From: Paracoccus zhejiangensis
GTDB taxonomy: Bacteria > Pseudomonadota > Alphaproteobacteria > Rhodobacterales > Rhodobacteraceae
Assembly (NCBI RefSeq): GCF_002847445.1
Contig: NZ_CP025430.1
Location: 744,001 to 808,000 of the forward strand
Direction: 5' to 3'
Length of the DNA: 64,000 nt
Positions 8,656-21,218 of this stretch are shown here, piece by piece. A program made the position numbers and the translations under genes. Position 1 is the stretch's first letter. The number at the start of each line of letters is the position of its first letter. A model generated the notes under the pieces. The model had not been told where the DNA came from, ran no database searches, and worked only from the letters and a program-made list of their open reading frames with translations.

Positions 8656-10185
8656 ATGAACGAGTCCAATTCCGGCAGCCTCTATGCGGCACGCGAGCCG
8701 ATCTTTCCCAAGCGGGTCTCGGGCAAGTTCCGCCAGCTGAAATGGTGGATCCTCGGCATCACGCTGGTGATCTATTACATCACCCCCTGGATCCGTTGGG
8801 ATCGCGGGCCAAGCCTGCCCGATCAGGCGGTGCTGGTCGATCTGGCGCATCGGCGCTTCTATTTCTTCTGGATCCAGATCTGGCCGCATGAATTCTATTT
8901 CGTTGCCGGCCTGTTGATCATGGCCGGGATCGGCCTCTTCATCTTCACCTCGGCGCTTGGCCGGGTCTGGTGTGGCTATGCCTGCCCGCAGACGGTCTGG
9001 ACCGATCTCTTCATCCTCGTCGAGCGCTGGATCGAGGGCGATCGCAACGCCCGCGTGCGGCTGTGGAACGCGCCATGGTCTGCAAGGAAGGCGCGGCTGA
9101 GGCTGACGAAATGGCTGGTCTGGCTCATGATCGCGGTGGCGACCGGCGGGGCCTGGATCTTCTATTTCGCCGATGCGCCGACGCTTCTGCGCGATTTCCT
9201 GACCTTTCAAGCGCCGGTTGTCGCCTATTCTACCGTCGCCGTGCTGACCGCCACCACCTTCATCTTCGGCGGCTTCATGCGCGAGCAGATCTGCATCTAC
9301 ATGTGCCCCTGGCCGCGCATCCAGGCGGCGATGATGGATCCCGACACGCTGACCGTGGCCTATCGCGACTGGCGGGGCGAGCCGCGCGGCAAGGGCATGC
9401 GCCGCCGCGCTGCTGCTGCTGAGACCTATGCCGGGGGCGAGACCGGTGGCCGCCGCTCGCCGGTGATTCCGGTTCCGGGTCTGGCACAGGCCGCCGTCGC
9501 GCCGGTGCTGGCGCGGGAAACGCCGGGGGACTGCATCGACTGCAATGCCTGCGTGAATGTCTGCCCGATGGGCATCGACATCCGCGACGGCCAGCAGATG
9601 GCTTGCATCACCTGCGCGCTGTGCATCGATGCCTGCGACGAGGTGATGGTGAAGATTGGCAAGCCGCGCGGGCTGATCGACTACCTGGCGCTGTCGGACG
9701 AGCCGCGCGAGCGCGCGGGCGATCCGCCGCGCCCGATCCGCCAGCATGTCTTCCGCTTTCGCACCCTGCTTTACACCGCGATCTGGGCGGTCTTCGGCCT
9801 CGGCCTTCTCTGGGCGCTGTTCGTGCGGCCCGAGATCGACGTGACCGTCTCGCCGATCCGCAACCCGCAATTCGTCACCCTGTCCGACGGCGCCATCCGC
9901 AACGCCTATGACATCCGGCTGCGGAACAAGCATGGCGACGAACGCCCCTTCCGCATCGTGCTGGCAGAGGGCAGCGGGCTGGCTGTCACGCTGGAAGGGG
10001 CCAGCGGCGACGAGGTGATGGTGCCCGCCGACATGACCGCGCTGCACCGCGTCTACGTCACCGCTCCGGCCGGCTCTGCCCCGGCGGCGGCCGATGCCTC
10101 GCCGGTCAGCTTCCTGATCACCGAGCCGGTCTCGGGCGAAAGCGTCGAGGTCGGCAGCGTCTTCAACGGAAAGGGTTCAGAATGA
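8656..10185 (+). CDS. ccoG: Cytochrome c oxidase accessory protein CcoG (RdxA/FixG)
   Basis: Polyferredoxin-like membrane protein (509 aa) of the cbb3 assembly operon; CcoG is reported to act as a cupric reductase in copper supply. Several transmembrane segments occupy the first half. The sequence CIDCNACVNVCP and then CITCALCIDAC form a pair of 4Fe-4S sites in the middle, and GYACPQTVW and CIYMCPW are further conserved cysteine motifs. The C-terminal third is an Ig-like periplasmic FixG domain. The ATG at 8656 was chosen because the longer frame (from 8599) starts at the FNR box. The TGA overlaps the ccoH ATG. Confidence 0.95.
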   Translation: MNESNSGSLYAAREPIFPKRVSGKFRQLKWWILGITLVIYYITPWIRWDRGPSLPDQAVLVDLAHRRFYFFWIQIWPHEFYFVAGLLIMAGIGLFIFTSALGRVWCGYACPQTVWTDLFILVERWIEGDRNARVRLWNAPWSARKARLRLTKWLVWLMIAVATGGAWIFYFADAPTLLRDFLTFQAPVVAYSTVAVLTATTFIFGGFMREQICIYMCPWPRIQAAMMDPDTLTVAYRDWRGEPRGKGMRRRAAAAETYAGGETGGRRSPVIPVPGLAQAAVAPVLARETPGDCIDCNACVNVCPMGIDIRDGQQMACITCALCIDACDEVMVKIGKPRGLIDYLALSDEPRERAGDPPRPIRQHVFRFRTLLYTAIWAVFGLGLLWALFVRPEIDVTVSPIRNPQFVTLSDGAIRNAYDIRLRNKHGDERPFRIVLAEGSGLAVTLEGASGDEVMVPADMTALHRVYVTAPAGSAPAAADASPVSFLITEPVSGESVEVGSVFNGKGSE

Positions 10186-10637
10186 GCCGAGAACTCAAGG
10201 GCTATCATGTGGCGCTGATCTTCGGGTCGTGTTTCGCCATCATCATCGCCGTCAACCTGGTGCTGGCCACCCAGGCGATCCGCACCTTTCCCGGGCTCGA
10301 GGTCAAGAATTCCTATGTCGCCAGCCAAAGCTTCGACCATGACCGGGCGGCGCAGGATGCGCTTGGCTGGCAGGTGGGCGTCACGGTCAAGGACGGGGTG
10401 CTGCGGCTTGGCATCGGCGATCGCTCCGGCCCGGTCAAGGCACGGATCATCGAGGCGAAACTGGGCCGGTCCAGCTTTGCCGGCGACGACCGGATGCTCG
10501 AGATGCAAGAGGGTAACGGCGTCTATTTCGCCGAGGTGCCGGGGCTGGCGCCCGGGGCCTGGCGCTTCTGGCTGACCGCCGAGGCGGGGGATGGCACGCT
10601 GTTCAAGCAGAGCCATGACCTGTGGGTGCCGAAATGA
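10182..10637 (+). CDS. ccoH: cbb3 oxidase assembly protein CcoH (FixH)
   Basis: Small bitopic membrane protein (151 aa) needed for cbb3 assembly or stability. One transmembrane helix is visible near the N-terminus (about residues 10-30, VALIFGSCFAIIIAVNLVLA), followed by a periplasmic FixH domain with TFPGLEVKNSY and the usual GWQVGV region. ATGA overlaps link it to ccoG upstream and ccoI downstream, consistent with a co-translated operon. Confidence 0.93.
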   Translation: MSRELKGYHVALIFGSCFAIIIAVNLVLATQAIRTFPGLEVKNSYVASQSFDHDRAAQDALGWQVGVTVKDGVLRLGIGDRSGPVKARIIEAKLGRSSFAGDDRMLEMQEGNGVYFAEVPGLAPGAWRFWLTAEAGDGTLFKQSHDLWVPK

Positions 10638-12745
10638 GCGTCGCCGCCTGCCCGGGCTGCACCCTTGGTGAAGCCGCGCCCGATCCCTCGACGAAACCGC
10701 AGGATGCCGGTTACGAACTGGTCCTGCCGCGCATCCATTGCGCCGCCTGCATCTCGGGGATCGAGACGGTGCTGAACGCCGCGCCCGGCGTGCAGACCGC
10801 CCGGGTGAACCTGACCCGCAAGCGCGCCTGGGTGACTGCTGCGCCGGATGCCGACCCGAGCCGCTGGGTCGAGGCGCTGGCCGAGGCTGGATACGAGGCG
10901 CACGAGGTCGCGGCTGGCCAGATCCCGGTCGAGAAGGGGCCGGATCTCGCCCTGCACCTGGGCATCTCGGGCTTTGCGATGATGAACGTGATGCTTCTGT
11001 CGGTCGCGGTCTGGTCGGGTGCGGCGGATGTGACCCGCAACTTCATGTACTGGGTCAGCGCGCTGATCGCCTTGCCCGCCACCGCCTATGCCGCGCAACC
11101 GTTTTTCCGCAATGCCTGGAACGCGCTGAAGGCCGGCCGGCTGGACATGGACCTGCCGATCTCGCTGGCCATCATCGGGGCCAGCGGCATGTCGCTGTGG
11201 GAAACCATCTATGGCGGCCGCCATGCCTGGTTCGAGGCGGCGCTGTCGCTGACCTTCTTCCTGCTGGCCGGGCGCTATCTCGACCAGACCATGCGGCAGG
11301 CGGTTCGGTCCGCCGCGGCCGATCTGGCGGCGCTGGAGCCGCGCCGGGTCCACCGGATCGAGGAAGGCCAGCGCGTCTCGCGCCCGATCGAGGAGATCCG
11401 GGTGGGCGACCAGCTGTGGCTGGCTGCCGGCGCGCGGGTGCCGGTCGATGCGCTGCTGGTCGATGCCAGTGTGCAGCTGGACCGCAGCGCCATGACGGGC
11501 GAATCCGATCCGGTCGAGCGGCGGGCGGGGCAGGACCTGGTGGCGGGTGACGTGGTCCTGACCGGGCCGGTGGTGATCCGCGCCACTGCCGTCGGCGAAA
11601 GCACCACCCTGCGCCGCATGGCCCGGCTGATCGCCACCGCCGAGACCGCGCGCGGCCGCTTTGCCAGCCTCGCCGAACGCGCCGCGACGATCTATACCCC
11701 GGTGATCCACGTGGTCGCGCTGATCACCTTCATCGGCTGGTTGGTGGTGACCGGCGATGTCCGGCAATCGCTGAACGTCGCCATCGCTACGCTGATCATC
11801 ACCTGCCCCTGCGGCCTCGGCCTCGCCATCCCGGCGGTTTCGGCGGCGGCGACCGGGCGGCTCTATCGCCACGGCTGCCTGGTGCGGAACGATACTGCGC
11901 TCGAGCGGCTGGCGCAGATCGACATGGTGGTGTTCGACAAGACCGGGACCCTGACCCGGCAGGAGCTGATGCTGCCCGATGGGCTCAGCGATACCGTCCG
12001 CCAGGTGCTGCGCGGCCTTGCCAATGTCTCGGATCATCCGCTGTCGCGCGGGCTGCGGGCCAGCCTGCGCACGGTCACGCCGGCCCCGCTGGAACACATG
12101 CGCGAGCTGCCGGGCAAGGGTGTCAGCGCGATCTGGGACGGCACCCCGGTCTCGCTGATGGCGGCCGAGGATGGCTGTGCCTCGATCCTGTCGATCGGCC
12201 GGAAGAAGATCAAGCTGGAGCGGATCGAGCGGATCGTGCCCGGCGGCGCCGAACTGGTCGCGGGCCTGCAGAAGCACGGGCTGGAGATCGGCCTGCTCAG
12301 CGGCGATAGCGACTGCCGGGCGCGGCAGATCGGGGCCGAGCTGGGTATTACCCGGATCTGGGCCGAGATGACCGCCAGCCACAAGATCGAGGTGATCAAG
12401 GGGCTGCGGGCAGGGGGCTGCCGGGTGCTGATGGTCGGCGACGGGCTGAACGATGCCGCCGCGCTGACCGCCGCCAATGCCTCCATCGCGCCGGGCCATG
12501 CGCTGGATGTCAGCCGCAGCGCCGCCGACGTGGTGGTCACCGGCGAGATCGGGCTGATCTCCGAGGTGCTCTGCACCGCCCACAAGGCCCGCCGGCGGAT
12601 GCTGGAGAACCTGTGGATGTCGGGGATCTACAACGTCGTGGCGATTCCGGTCGCGGTGCTGGGCCTTGCCTCGCCCCTGCTGGCCGCCGTGGTCATGTCG
12701 ATCAGCTCGCTGACGGTCACCCTGAATGCGCTGCGTGTGAGATAG
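10634..12745 (+). CDS. ccoI: Copper-exporting P1B-type ATPase CcoI (FixI)
   Basis: Copper P-type ATPase (703 aa) of the cbb3 assembly operon, moving Cu(I) across the cytoplasmic membrane for insertion into CcoN. Order of features: N-terminal cysteine pair CPGC at 6-9, heavy-metal-associated domain with HCAAC at 35-39, transmembrane helices, the metal-site motif CPC at 391-393, the phosphorylation motif DKTGT beginning at D435, and the hinge motif GDGLND near 602. The start at 10634 overlaps the ccoH stop (ATGA); a frame start at 10622 would lie inside ccoH. ccoS begins 3 bases after the stop. Confidence 0.96.
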   Translation: MSVAACPGCTLGEAAPDPSTKPQDAGYELVLPRIHCAACISGIETVLNAAPGVQTARVNLTRKRAWVTAAPDADPSRWVEALAEAGYEAHEVAAGQIPVEKGPDLALHLGISGFAMMNVMLLSVAVWSGAADVTRNFMYWVSALIALPATAYAAQPFFRNAWNALKAGRLDMDLPISLAIIGASGMSLWETIYGGRHAWFEAALSLTFFLLAGRYLDQTMRQAVRSAAADLAALEPRRVHRIEEGQRVSRPIEEIRVGDQLWLAAGARVPVDALLVDASVQLDRSAMTGESDPVERRAGQDLVAGDVVLTGPVVIRATAVGESTTLRRMARLIATAETARGRFASLAERAATIYTPVIHVVALITFIGWLVVTGDVRQSLNVAIATLIITCPCGLGLAIPAVSAAATGRLYRHGCLVRNDTALERLAQIDMVVFDKTGTLTRQELMLPDGLSDTVRQVLRGLANVSDHPLSRGLRASLRTVTPAPLEHMRELPGKGVSAIWDGTPVSLMAAEDGCASILSIGRKKIKLERIERIVPGGAELVAGLQKHGLEIGLLSGDSDCRARQIGAELGITRIWAEMTASHKIEVIKGLRAGGCRVLMVGDGLNDAAALTAANASIAPGHALDVSRSAADVVVTGEIGLISEVLCTAHKARRRMLENLWMSGIYNVVAIPVAVLGLASPLLAAVVMSISSLTVTLNALRVR

Positions 12746-12748
12746 GCC

Positions 12749-12940
12749 ATGAACATCCTTCTGATCCTGATCCCGGTCTCGCTGTTCCTCGGCGGGCTGG
12801 CGCTGGTGCTGTTCGTCTGGACGCTGCGCGCCGATCAATATGACGATCCCGACGGTGCGGCCAACCGGGTGCTCTTGGACGACGACCAGCGACCCGCCGG
12901 GCCGCGCCAGGGAATCACCCGGACGACAGCAGAGCGCTGA
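12749..12940 (+). CDS. ccoS: cbb3 oxidase assembly protein CcoS (FixS)
   Basis: Very small membrane protein (63 aa) with one hydrophobic helix (residues 3-27) followed by WTLRADQYDDPDGAANRVL, the conserved CcoS sequence in which the QYDD-P-G-A-R/L pattern is diagnostic. CcoS is needed for incorporation of redox cofactors into CcoN. It is the last gene of ccoGHIS. No clear terminator follows. Confidence 0.93.
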   Translation: MNILLILIPVSLFLGGLALVLFVWTLRADQYDDPDGAANRVLLDDDQRPAGPRQGITRTTAER

Positions 12941-13065
12941 ATCCCTCGCAACTGCGACAGGCTGACGCAGGGCAGTGACCGCACGGCCCCACGACCTTGG
13001 TAGCGCCTGACGCGGTCGCAATGCCGCAGGGCGGCGCAAGCCTCTCAATTCCGTGTCCTTCACAG

Positions 13066-13094
13066 TTGCAGGTCACCAAATCACCTGCTAGAGA
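13066..13094 (+). promoter_or_regulatory. Candidate promoter of the atpHAGDC operon
   Basis: TTGCAG (13066-13071) and TAGAGA (13089-13094) are separated by 17 bases, a good sigma-70 layout, 115 bases before the atpH ATG. The rest of the 268-base gap between ccoS and atpH is GC-rich and shows no gene. Confidence 0.45.
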
Positions 13095-13208
13095 CGCCCC
13101 AGATTTTCAGGGCAGGCAGTCCCGACGCCGCCGGCCCCCCGACCCGCAAGCCCCGCGACAGACCGGCCTAGGCCGGCCCGCCAGTGGGGTATGCGCAAAC
13201 CGTGAAGG

Positions 13209-13774
13209 ATGACCGTGGCCAACACTGCTTCCATGTCCCAAAGCATCGCCGGGCGCTACGCACAGGCTGTGTTTGACCTCGCGCGTGACGAAGGCGGCAT
13301 CGACCGCATCGCCACGGAACTGGACCAATTGCAGGGCGCGCTGGATGACAGCGCCGAACTGCGCGACGTGATCGGATCGCCGCTGTATTCGCGCGACGAC
13401 CAGAAAAAGGCCATCGCCGCGCTGGCGCAGAAGATGGGCCTTGGCGCGACGCTGGCCAATACGCTGCAGCTGATGGCCTCGAACCGCCGGCTGTTCGTGC
13501 TGCCGGCGCTGATCGCCCAGCTGCGCGGCCTGATCGCCGATGCGCGCGGCGAGATCACAGCCGATGTCACCAGCGCCGTCGCGCTGAGCGACGAGCAGAA
13601 AAACAAGCTGACCGAAACGCTCGCCAAGAAATCGGGCAAGACCGTCAAGCTGAATACCCGCGTCGATGAGGCTCTCATCGGCGGGATGATTGTCAAGCTG
13701 GGTTCGCAGATGATCGACAGTTCGGTCCGCTCGAAGCTCGCTTCCCTGCAGAACGCTATGAAAGAGGTTGGATA

Positions 13775-13775
<1 letters not shown>
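13209..13775 (+). CDS. atpH: F1 ATP synthase delta subunit
   Basis: Delta subunit (188 aa) of the F1 sector, part of the peripheral stalk that links F1 to Fo. The N-terminal [15 protein letters not shown] helix ([16 protein letters not shown]), the central HPLL-equivalent region and the C-terminal [20 protein letters not shown] motif are all family hallmarks. First gene of the F1 operon; as usual in Rhodobacteraceae the Fo genes are not adjacent. The stop overlaps the atpA start (TAATG). An internal ATG eight codons downstream is an alternative start. Confidence 0.95.
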
Positions 13776-15310
<1,535 letters not shown>

Positions 15311-15322
15311 GGAGGCTGAGAT

Positions 15323-17646
<2,324 letters not shown>

Positions 17647-17655
17647 GGGGGCGAT

Positions 17656-18102
17656 ATGGCCGATAACATGCAGTTCGACCTCGTCTCGCCCGAACGGAGC
17701 CTCGTCTCCGTTCCGGTGCGCGAGGTGCGCCTGCCGGGCACGGATGGCGATCTGACCGTCATGCCCGGCCATGCGCCCGTCATCGTCAACCTGCGCCCCG
17801 GCATGGTGGTGGTGGTTGACGAAAGCGGCACCGAGACCGAGTTCGCCGTCACCGGCGGCTTTGCCGAGATCAACAACACCTCCGTCTCGCTGCTGGCCGA
17901 ACGCGGCCATGCGCGGGCCGAGATGACCCAGGACATCTTCAACGAGATGATGGCCGAGGCGCATCGCCGGCGGAAAGTGGTCGAGGAAAAGCACACGGCC
18001 GGCGAGGAAGTCGTCGCCGCCGCGGTGAAGCTTCTGGCGGATATGGAGGCCATGGGCACCCATATCGGCCTCGACCCGAACCAGGCGAATTTCCCGCGCT
18101 GA
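17656..18102 (+). CDS. atpC: F1 ATP synthase epsilon subunit
   Basis: Epsilon subunit (148 aa): N-terminal beta sandwich with MQFDLVSPERSLVSVPVREVRLPG and the DLTVMPGHAPVI loop, then a C-terminal helical hairpin region containing the ARAEMTQDIF segment. It couples the rotor to the catalytic head and can inhibit ATP hydrolysis. Last gene of atpHAGDC; a clear terminator follows at 18128-18156. Confidence 0.95.
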   Translation: MADNMQFDLVSPERSLVSVPVREVRLPGTDGDLTVMPGHAPVIVNLRPGMVVVVDESGTETEFAVTGGFAEINNTSVSLLAERGHARAEMTQDIFNEMMAEAHRRRKVVEEKHTAGEEVVAAAVKLLADMEAMGTHIGLDPNQANFPR

Positions 18103-18127
18103 TTGGCTGCGGGCTTTAGATAACGAA

Positions 18128-18156
18128 AACCCCGGCCGAAAGGTCCGGGGTTTTTT
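18128..18156 (+). terminator. Rho-independent terminator of the atp operon
   Basis: AACCCCGG (18128-18135) pairs with CCGGGGTT (18145-18152) around a 9-base loop, and the run of six T begins at 18151. It lies 26 bases after the atpC stop. The remaining 200 bases to the next gene are relatively AT-rich and show no gene I can support. Confidence 0.9.
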
Positions 18157-18362
18157 CTTGGGCGCTTGTGCTTGGTCAACAGCGCTTGCTGTCGCTTTTC
18201 CAAGCCTTCCTGCCAGAACATCTGCAGACATATCAGCTTATTCATGCCGCCGTTCGAAACAGCTTGAGTTATATTTTCGGACAGGCCGGCTTCTGCGCGG
18301 TGGACAATCCTCCGTCCAAGGATTTAGCCTGATTTACAGATTGTTAACCGATATCATATGTC

Positions 18363-18713
18363 ATGCTGAAAATTGACGGTTCTGCGGTCGGCGTGGTCAA
18401 GGGAACGGCCCTTGTCTTCTCGGCGTTTGAAAACAATGGCGAAATGTGGACCGGGCAGGGGCCGCGGGTCGCCAGCCATACGGTGACCTTCGACGAGGCC
18501 TTTCTGTCCGAGCCGGTGGTGCATGTCAGCATCAACATGTGGGACATGGGGTCATCGCAGAACGCGCGGGCCGATATTTCCACCGAGGAGGTCTCGGCCC
18601 ACGGTTTCCGCATCGTCTTCCGCACCTGGGGCGATACCCGCGTGGCGCGCATCCGGGCCGACTGGATGGCCATCGGCCCGGTGCGTCATGGCGATGATTT
18701 CGTCGGCATCTAG
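18363..18713 (+). CDS. H-type lectin domain protein
   Basis: A 116-residue protein consisting almost wholly of one H-type lectin domain: VTFDEAFLSEPVVHVSINMWD, then NARADISTEEVSAHGFRIVFRTWGDTRVARIRADWMAIG, which matches the family pattern of a Pxvhv strand, a conserved Asp/Asn-R pair, GF and TW-DTR-W. H-type lectins of animals bind N-acetylgalactosamine as trimers; the bacterial single-domain versions have no settled role. No signal peptide or membrane segment is visible, so it is probably cytoplasmic or exported by a non-Sec route. It stands alone behind an AT-rich 200-base leader and converges on the hydrolase gene, with a 13-bp tandem repeat at the shared 3' boundary. Confidence 0.82.
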   Translation: MLKIDGSAVGVVKGTALVFSAFENNGEMWTGQGPRVASHTVTFDEAFLSEPVVHVSINMWDMGSSQNARADISTEEVSAHGFRIVFRTWGDTRVARIRADWMAIGPVRHGDDFVGI

Positions 18714-18732
18714 GCCCGGGATCTAGGCCCGG
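18708..18732. repeat. Tandem 13-bp repeat carrying both convergent stop codons
   Basis: ATCTAGGCCCGGG (18708-18720) is followed directly by ATCTAGGCCCGG (18721-18732). The TAG in the first copy ends the lectin gene on the plus strand; the complement of CTA in the second copy ends the hydrolase gene on the minus strand. Confidence 0.85.
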
Positions 18733-19511
18733 TCGAGATTGACCCCGATCAGTCCGGCCACCTGCGCGGGATGGGTAATGGGCAGCATATGCCCGGCCCC
18801 CGGCACGGTGGCCCTGCCGACATCGGGCAGGCGCTCGGCCAGCGCCTCGGCGATGGCGCTGATCACCGGGGGCGATTCCGCGCCCGAGATCAGCAGCACC
18901 GGCGCATCGATCCCCTCCAGCCCGCCATCCCGAAGGATATTCGCCTTGTCCTCCATCAGCGTGTCATTGGTCTCTGCCACCAGCCGCACCTGGTCGGCCA
19001 TCTGGTCCTGAAAGACCGGCGGCAGGCTGTCAAAGGGCTGGTCGCCCCAGATCGACAGGAAGGCCCGCGCGGCCTCGTGGTCGCGCCCCTCGGCCAGAAG
19101 CGCCTTCAGCGCCTCGCCCAGCTCCGCATCGACCCCGGCGTGATCCCGCGCGGCGGCGAACAGCACCGGCTCGATCAGCGTCAGGCTGCGCACCGCCTCG
19201 GGCGCGCCGACGGCAAGGCGCAGGGCGACGGTAGCACCGAAGCTGTGGCCGATCAGGTCCAGCGGCCGGTCGATCATTCCCGCCGCGATCCGGGTGACCG
19301 CCGTGTGGTAATCGGGATCGCCCGGCGCAGGGGACCAGGGCGCGGACCGGCCATGCCCCGGCAGGTCGAACCCCTTGAGGTCGATCCGCCCGCCCAGGTC
19401 CTGCGCGATCGGGCCCCAGTAACGGCCATTGCCCATCATGCAATGCAGCGCCAGCGCCGGCCGGTCGGGATCGCCCGGCCATTCGCGCAGGTGAATCTCC
19501 GGCAGGCTCAC
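18723..19511 (-). CDS. Alpha/beta-fold hydrolase
   Basis: Cytoplasmic alpha/beta hydrolase (262 aa). The nucleophile elbow GHSFGA puts the catalytic serine at S90, HCMMGNG (about 23-29) forms the oxyanion region, and the catalytic histidine is H241 in GAGHMLP. Substrate cannot be told from sequence; esterase or C-C hydrolase are both open. Its start overlaps the stop of the upstream DsbA-fold isomerase by four bases (ATGA), so the two are probably co-translated and may act on related substrates, for instance in degradation of an aromatic or glutathione-conjugated compound. That link is inference. Confidence 0.8.
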   Translation of the reverse strand: MSLPEIHLREWPGDPDRPALALHCMMGNGRYWGPIAQDLGGRIDLKGFDLPGHGRSAPWSPAPGDPDYHTAVTRIAAGMIDRPLDLIGHSFGATVALRLAVGAPEAVRSLTLIEPVLFAAARDHAGVDAELGEALKALLAEGRDHEAARAFLSIWGDQPFDSLPPVFQDQMADQVRLVAETNDTLMEDKANILRDGGLEGIDAPVLLISGAESPPVISAIAEALAERLPDVGRATVPGAGHMLPITHPAQVAGLIGVNLDRA

Positions 19512-20104
19512 AGGCTGGCCAGATGCCGCTCGAGGAAGTCCAGGCGGTCCTGCCCCCAGAACCGCTGCCCGCTTTCCCGCACCACGTAGAAGGGTGCGCC
19601 AAAAGCCCCGGCCTCGACCGCCTGTTCCAGGTTGCGGCCATAGGTCTCGGCCCCGATGAACAGCCCCTTGTCGGCCAGCGCCGGGTCAAATCCCGAAGCC
19701 GCCAGGATCTCGCGGATCACCGCATCATCGCTGATGTCACGCTGTTCCGCCCAGACCGCGCGTAGGAAGCCCTGCACCAGCCCGCCGACATCGCCGCCGG
19801 CGTCTTGCGCCGCGATCACCGCATAGGACGAGGGCGCCATGTTCACCGGCCAATGCGCCGGCTTCAGGTTGAAGGGAACGCCCAGATAGTCAGACCAGCG
19901 GGTCAGTTCCTGCGCCCGCATCTCCATCCGCGAGGGGTGGCGGTCGGCGGGCTTGGTGCCGCCGGTGCGGTCGAACAGTTGCATCAGGTCGACGGGCTTG
20001 TAGGTGATCGTGGCGCCATGCCTGCCGGCCACTTCCTCCAGCCGGTTGCCGGCGAGATAGCACCAGGGGCTGATGGTGCCGAGGTAATAGTCGATATGTG
20101 CCAT
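19508..20104 (-). CDS. DsbA-fold oxidoreductase, 2-hydroxychromene-2-carboxylate isomerase family
   Basis: A 198-residue protein with thioredoxin/DsbA fold of the HCCA isomerase (kappa-class GST-like) type: HIDYYLGTISPWCYLAGNRLEEVA, with SPWCYL at the active-site turn where the isomerases carry a serine. Further on, APFYVV with a cis-proline and FWGQDRLDFLERHL are family hallmarks. HCCA isomerases use glutathione in naphthalene breakdown, but most homologues are of unknown substrate. The ATG at 20104 was chosen because the frame upstream of it runs through the prs promoter. Co-transcribed with the hydrolase downstream. Confidence 0.8.
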   Translation of the reverse strand: MAHIDYYLGTISPWCYLAGNRLEEVAGRHGATITYKPVDLMQLFDRTGGTKPADRHPSRMEMRAQELTRWSDYLGVPFNLKPAHWPVNMAPSSYAVIAAQDAGGDVGGLVQGFLRAVWAEQRDISDDAVIREILAASGFDPALADKGLFIGAETYGRNLEQAVEAGAFGAPFYVVRESGQRFWGQDRLDFLERHLASL

Positions 20105-20189
20105 GATCTGCTCCGTTTGGTTTGCGGGCAAGCTAGCCGGGTGATAAGCCCTGCGCAATCGCGCGAATCCCGAGAAAAGGCCCATCCCG

Positions 20190-21215
20190 ATGCCCGCCAT
20201 GACCGAACCCAAGCTGATTTCCGGCAATGCCAACAAGCCGCTGGCCAGCTCCATCGCCCGGCGGATGTCGATGCATCGCGGCATGAATGTCAGCCTCGTC
20301 GATGCGCGGGTGGAACGCTTCAACGACCAGGAAATCTTCGTCGAGGTGTTCGAGAATGTCCGCGGCGAGGACATGTATATCATTCAGCCGACCTCGAACC
20401 CGGCGAATGACAACCTGATGGAACTCTTGATCATGACCGACGCGCTGAAGCGCAGCTCGGCCGCAAGGATCACCGCCGTCATTCCCTATTTCGGCTATGC
20501 CCGCCAGGACCGCCGCGCCAAGGCCCGCACGCCGATCACCGCCAAGCTCGTCGCGAACATGCTGACCGAGGCGGGCGTTGACCGGGTGCTGACGCTGGAC
20601 CTGCACGCCGCGCAGATCCAGGGCTTCTTCGACATCCCGGTCGACAACCTTTACGCCGCGCCGGTCTTTGCGCTGGATATCCAGCATCACTTCAAGGGCA
20701 AGATGGACAACCTGATGGTGGTCTCGCCCGATGTCGGCGGCGTGGCCCGGGCGCGCGAACTGGCGCAGCGCATCGGCGCGCCGCTGTCGATCGTCGACAA
20801 GCGCCGCGAGAAGGCCGGTGAAGTGGCCGAGATGACGGTGATCGGCGATGTGAAGGGCAAGGCCTGCATCATCGTCGACGACATCTGCGACACCGCCGGC
20901 ACGCTGGTGAAGGCGGCGCAGGTGCTGACCGACAATGGCGCGACCGAGGTCCATGCCTATATCACCCACGGCGTCCTCTCGGGTCCGGCGGTCGAGCGGA
21001 TCGGCAATTCGGTGATGAAATCGCTGGTCGTCACCGACTCGATCCAGGCCTCGGACGAAGTGAAGGCCGCGCGCAATATCCGCATCGTCCCGACCGCGCC
21101 GATGTTTGCCCAAGCCATCCTGAACATCTGGAACGGCACCTCGGTCTCGAGCCTGTTCGAGACCGACACGCTCGGCCCGATCTATGAAGGCCTCTACACC
21201 GCCGGCGGCGCCTGA
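20190..21215 (+). CDS. prs: Ribose-phosphate pyrophosphokinase
   Basis: PRPP synthetase (341 aa) making 5-phosphoribosyl pyrophosphate from ribose 5-phosphate and ATP for purine, pyrimidine, histidine and tryptophan synthesis. Visible motifs: [20 protein letters not shown] with the [14 protein letters not shown] region, [15 protein letters not shown]-binding loop, [11 protein letters not shown], and the PRPP-binding [13 protein letters not shown] second in-frame ATG at 20199 is an alternative start. Divergent from the isomerase gene with an 85-base gap. Confidence 0.97.
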   Translation: MPAMTEPKLISGNANKPLASSIARRMSMHRGMNVSLVDARVERFNDQEIFVEVFENVRGEDMYIIQPTSNPANDNLMELLIMTDALKRSSAARITAVIPYFGYARQDRRAKARTPITAKLVANMLTEAGVDRVLTLDLHAAQIQGFFDIPVDNLYAAPVFALDIQHHFKGKMDNLMVVSPDVGGVARARELAQRIGAPLSIVDKRREKAGEVAEMTVIGDVKGKACIIVDDICDTAGTLVKAAQVLTDNGATEVHAYITHGVLSGPAVERIGNSVMKSLVVTDSIQASDEVKAARNIRIVPTAPMFAQAILNIWNGTSVSSLFETDTLGPIYEGLYTAGGA

Positions 21216-21218
21216 GCC

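Noticed and set aside
10523..13063. 846-codon open frame on the minus strand opposite ccoI
   Set aside because: It mirrors the P-type ATPase gene, has low-complexity composition and no recognisable domain or start context.
18158..18376. Short open frame between the atp terminator and the lectin gene
   Set aside because: No ribosome site or domain, and it overlaps the lectin start in another frame; region is probably a leader.
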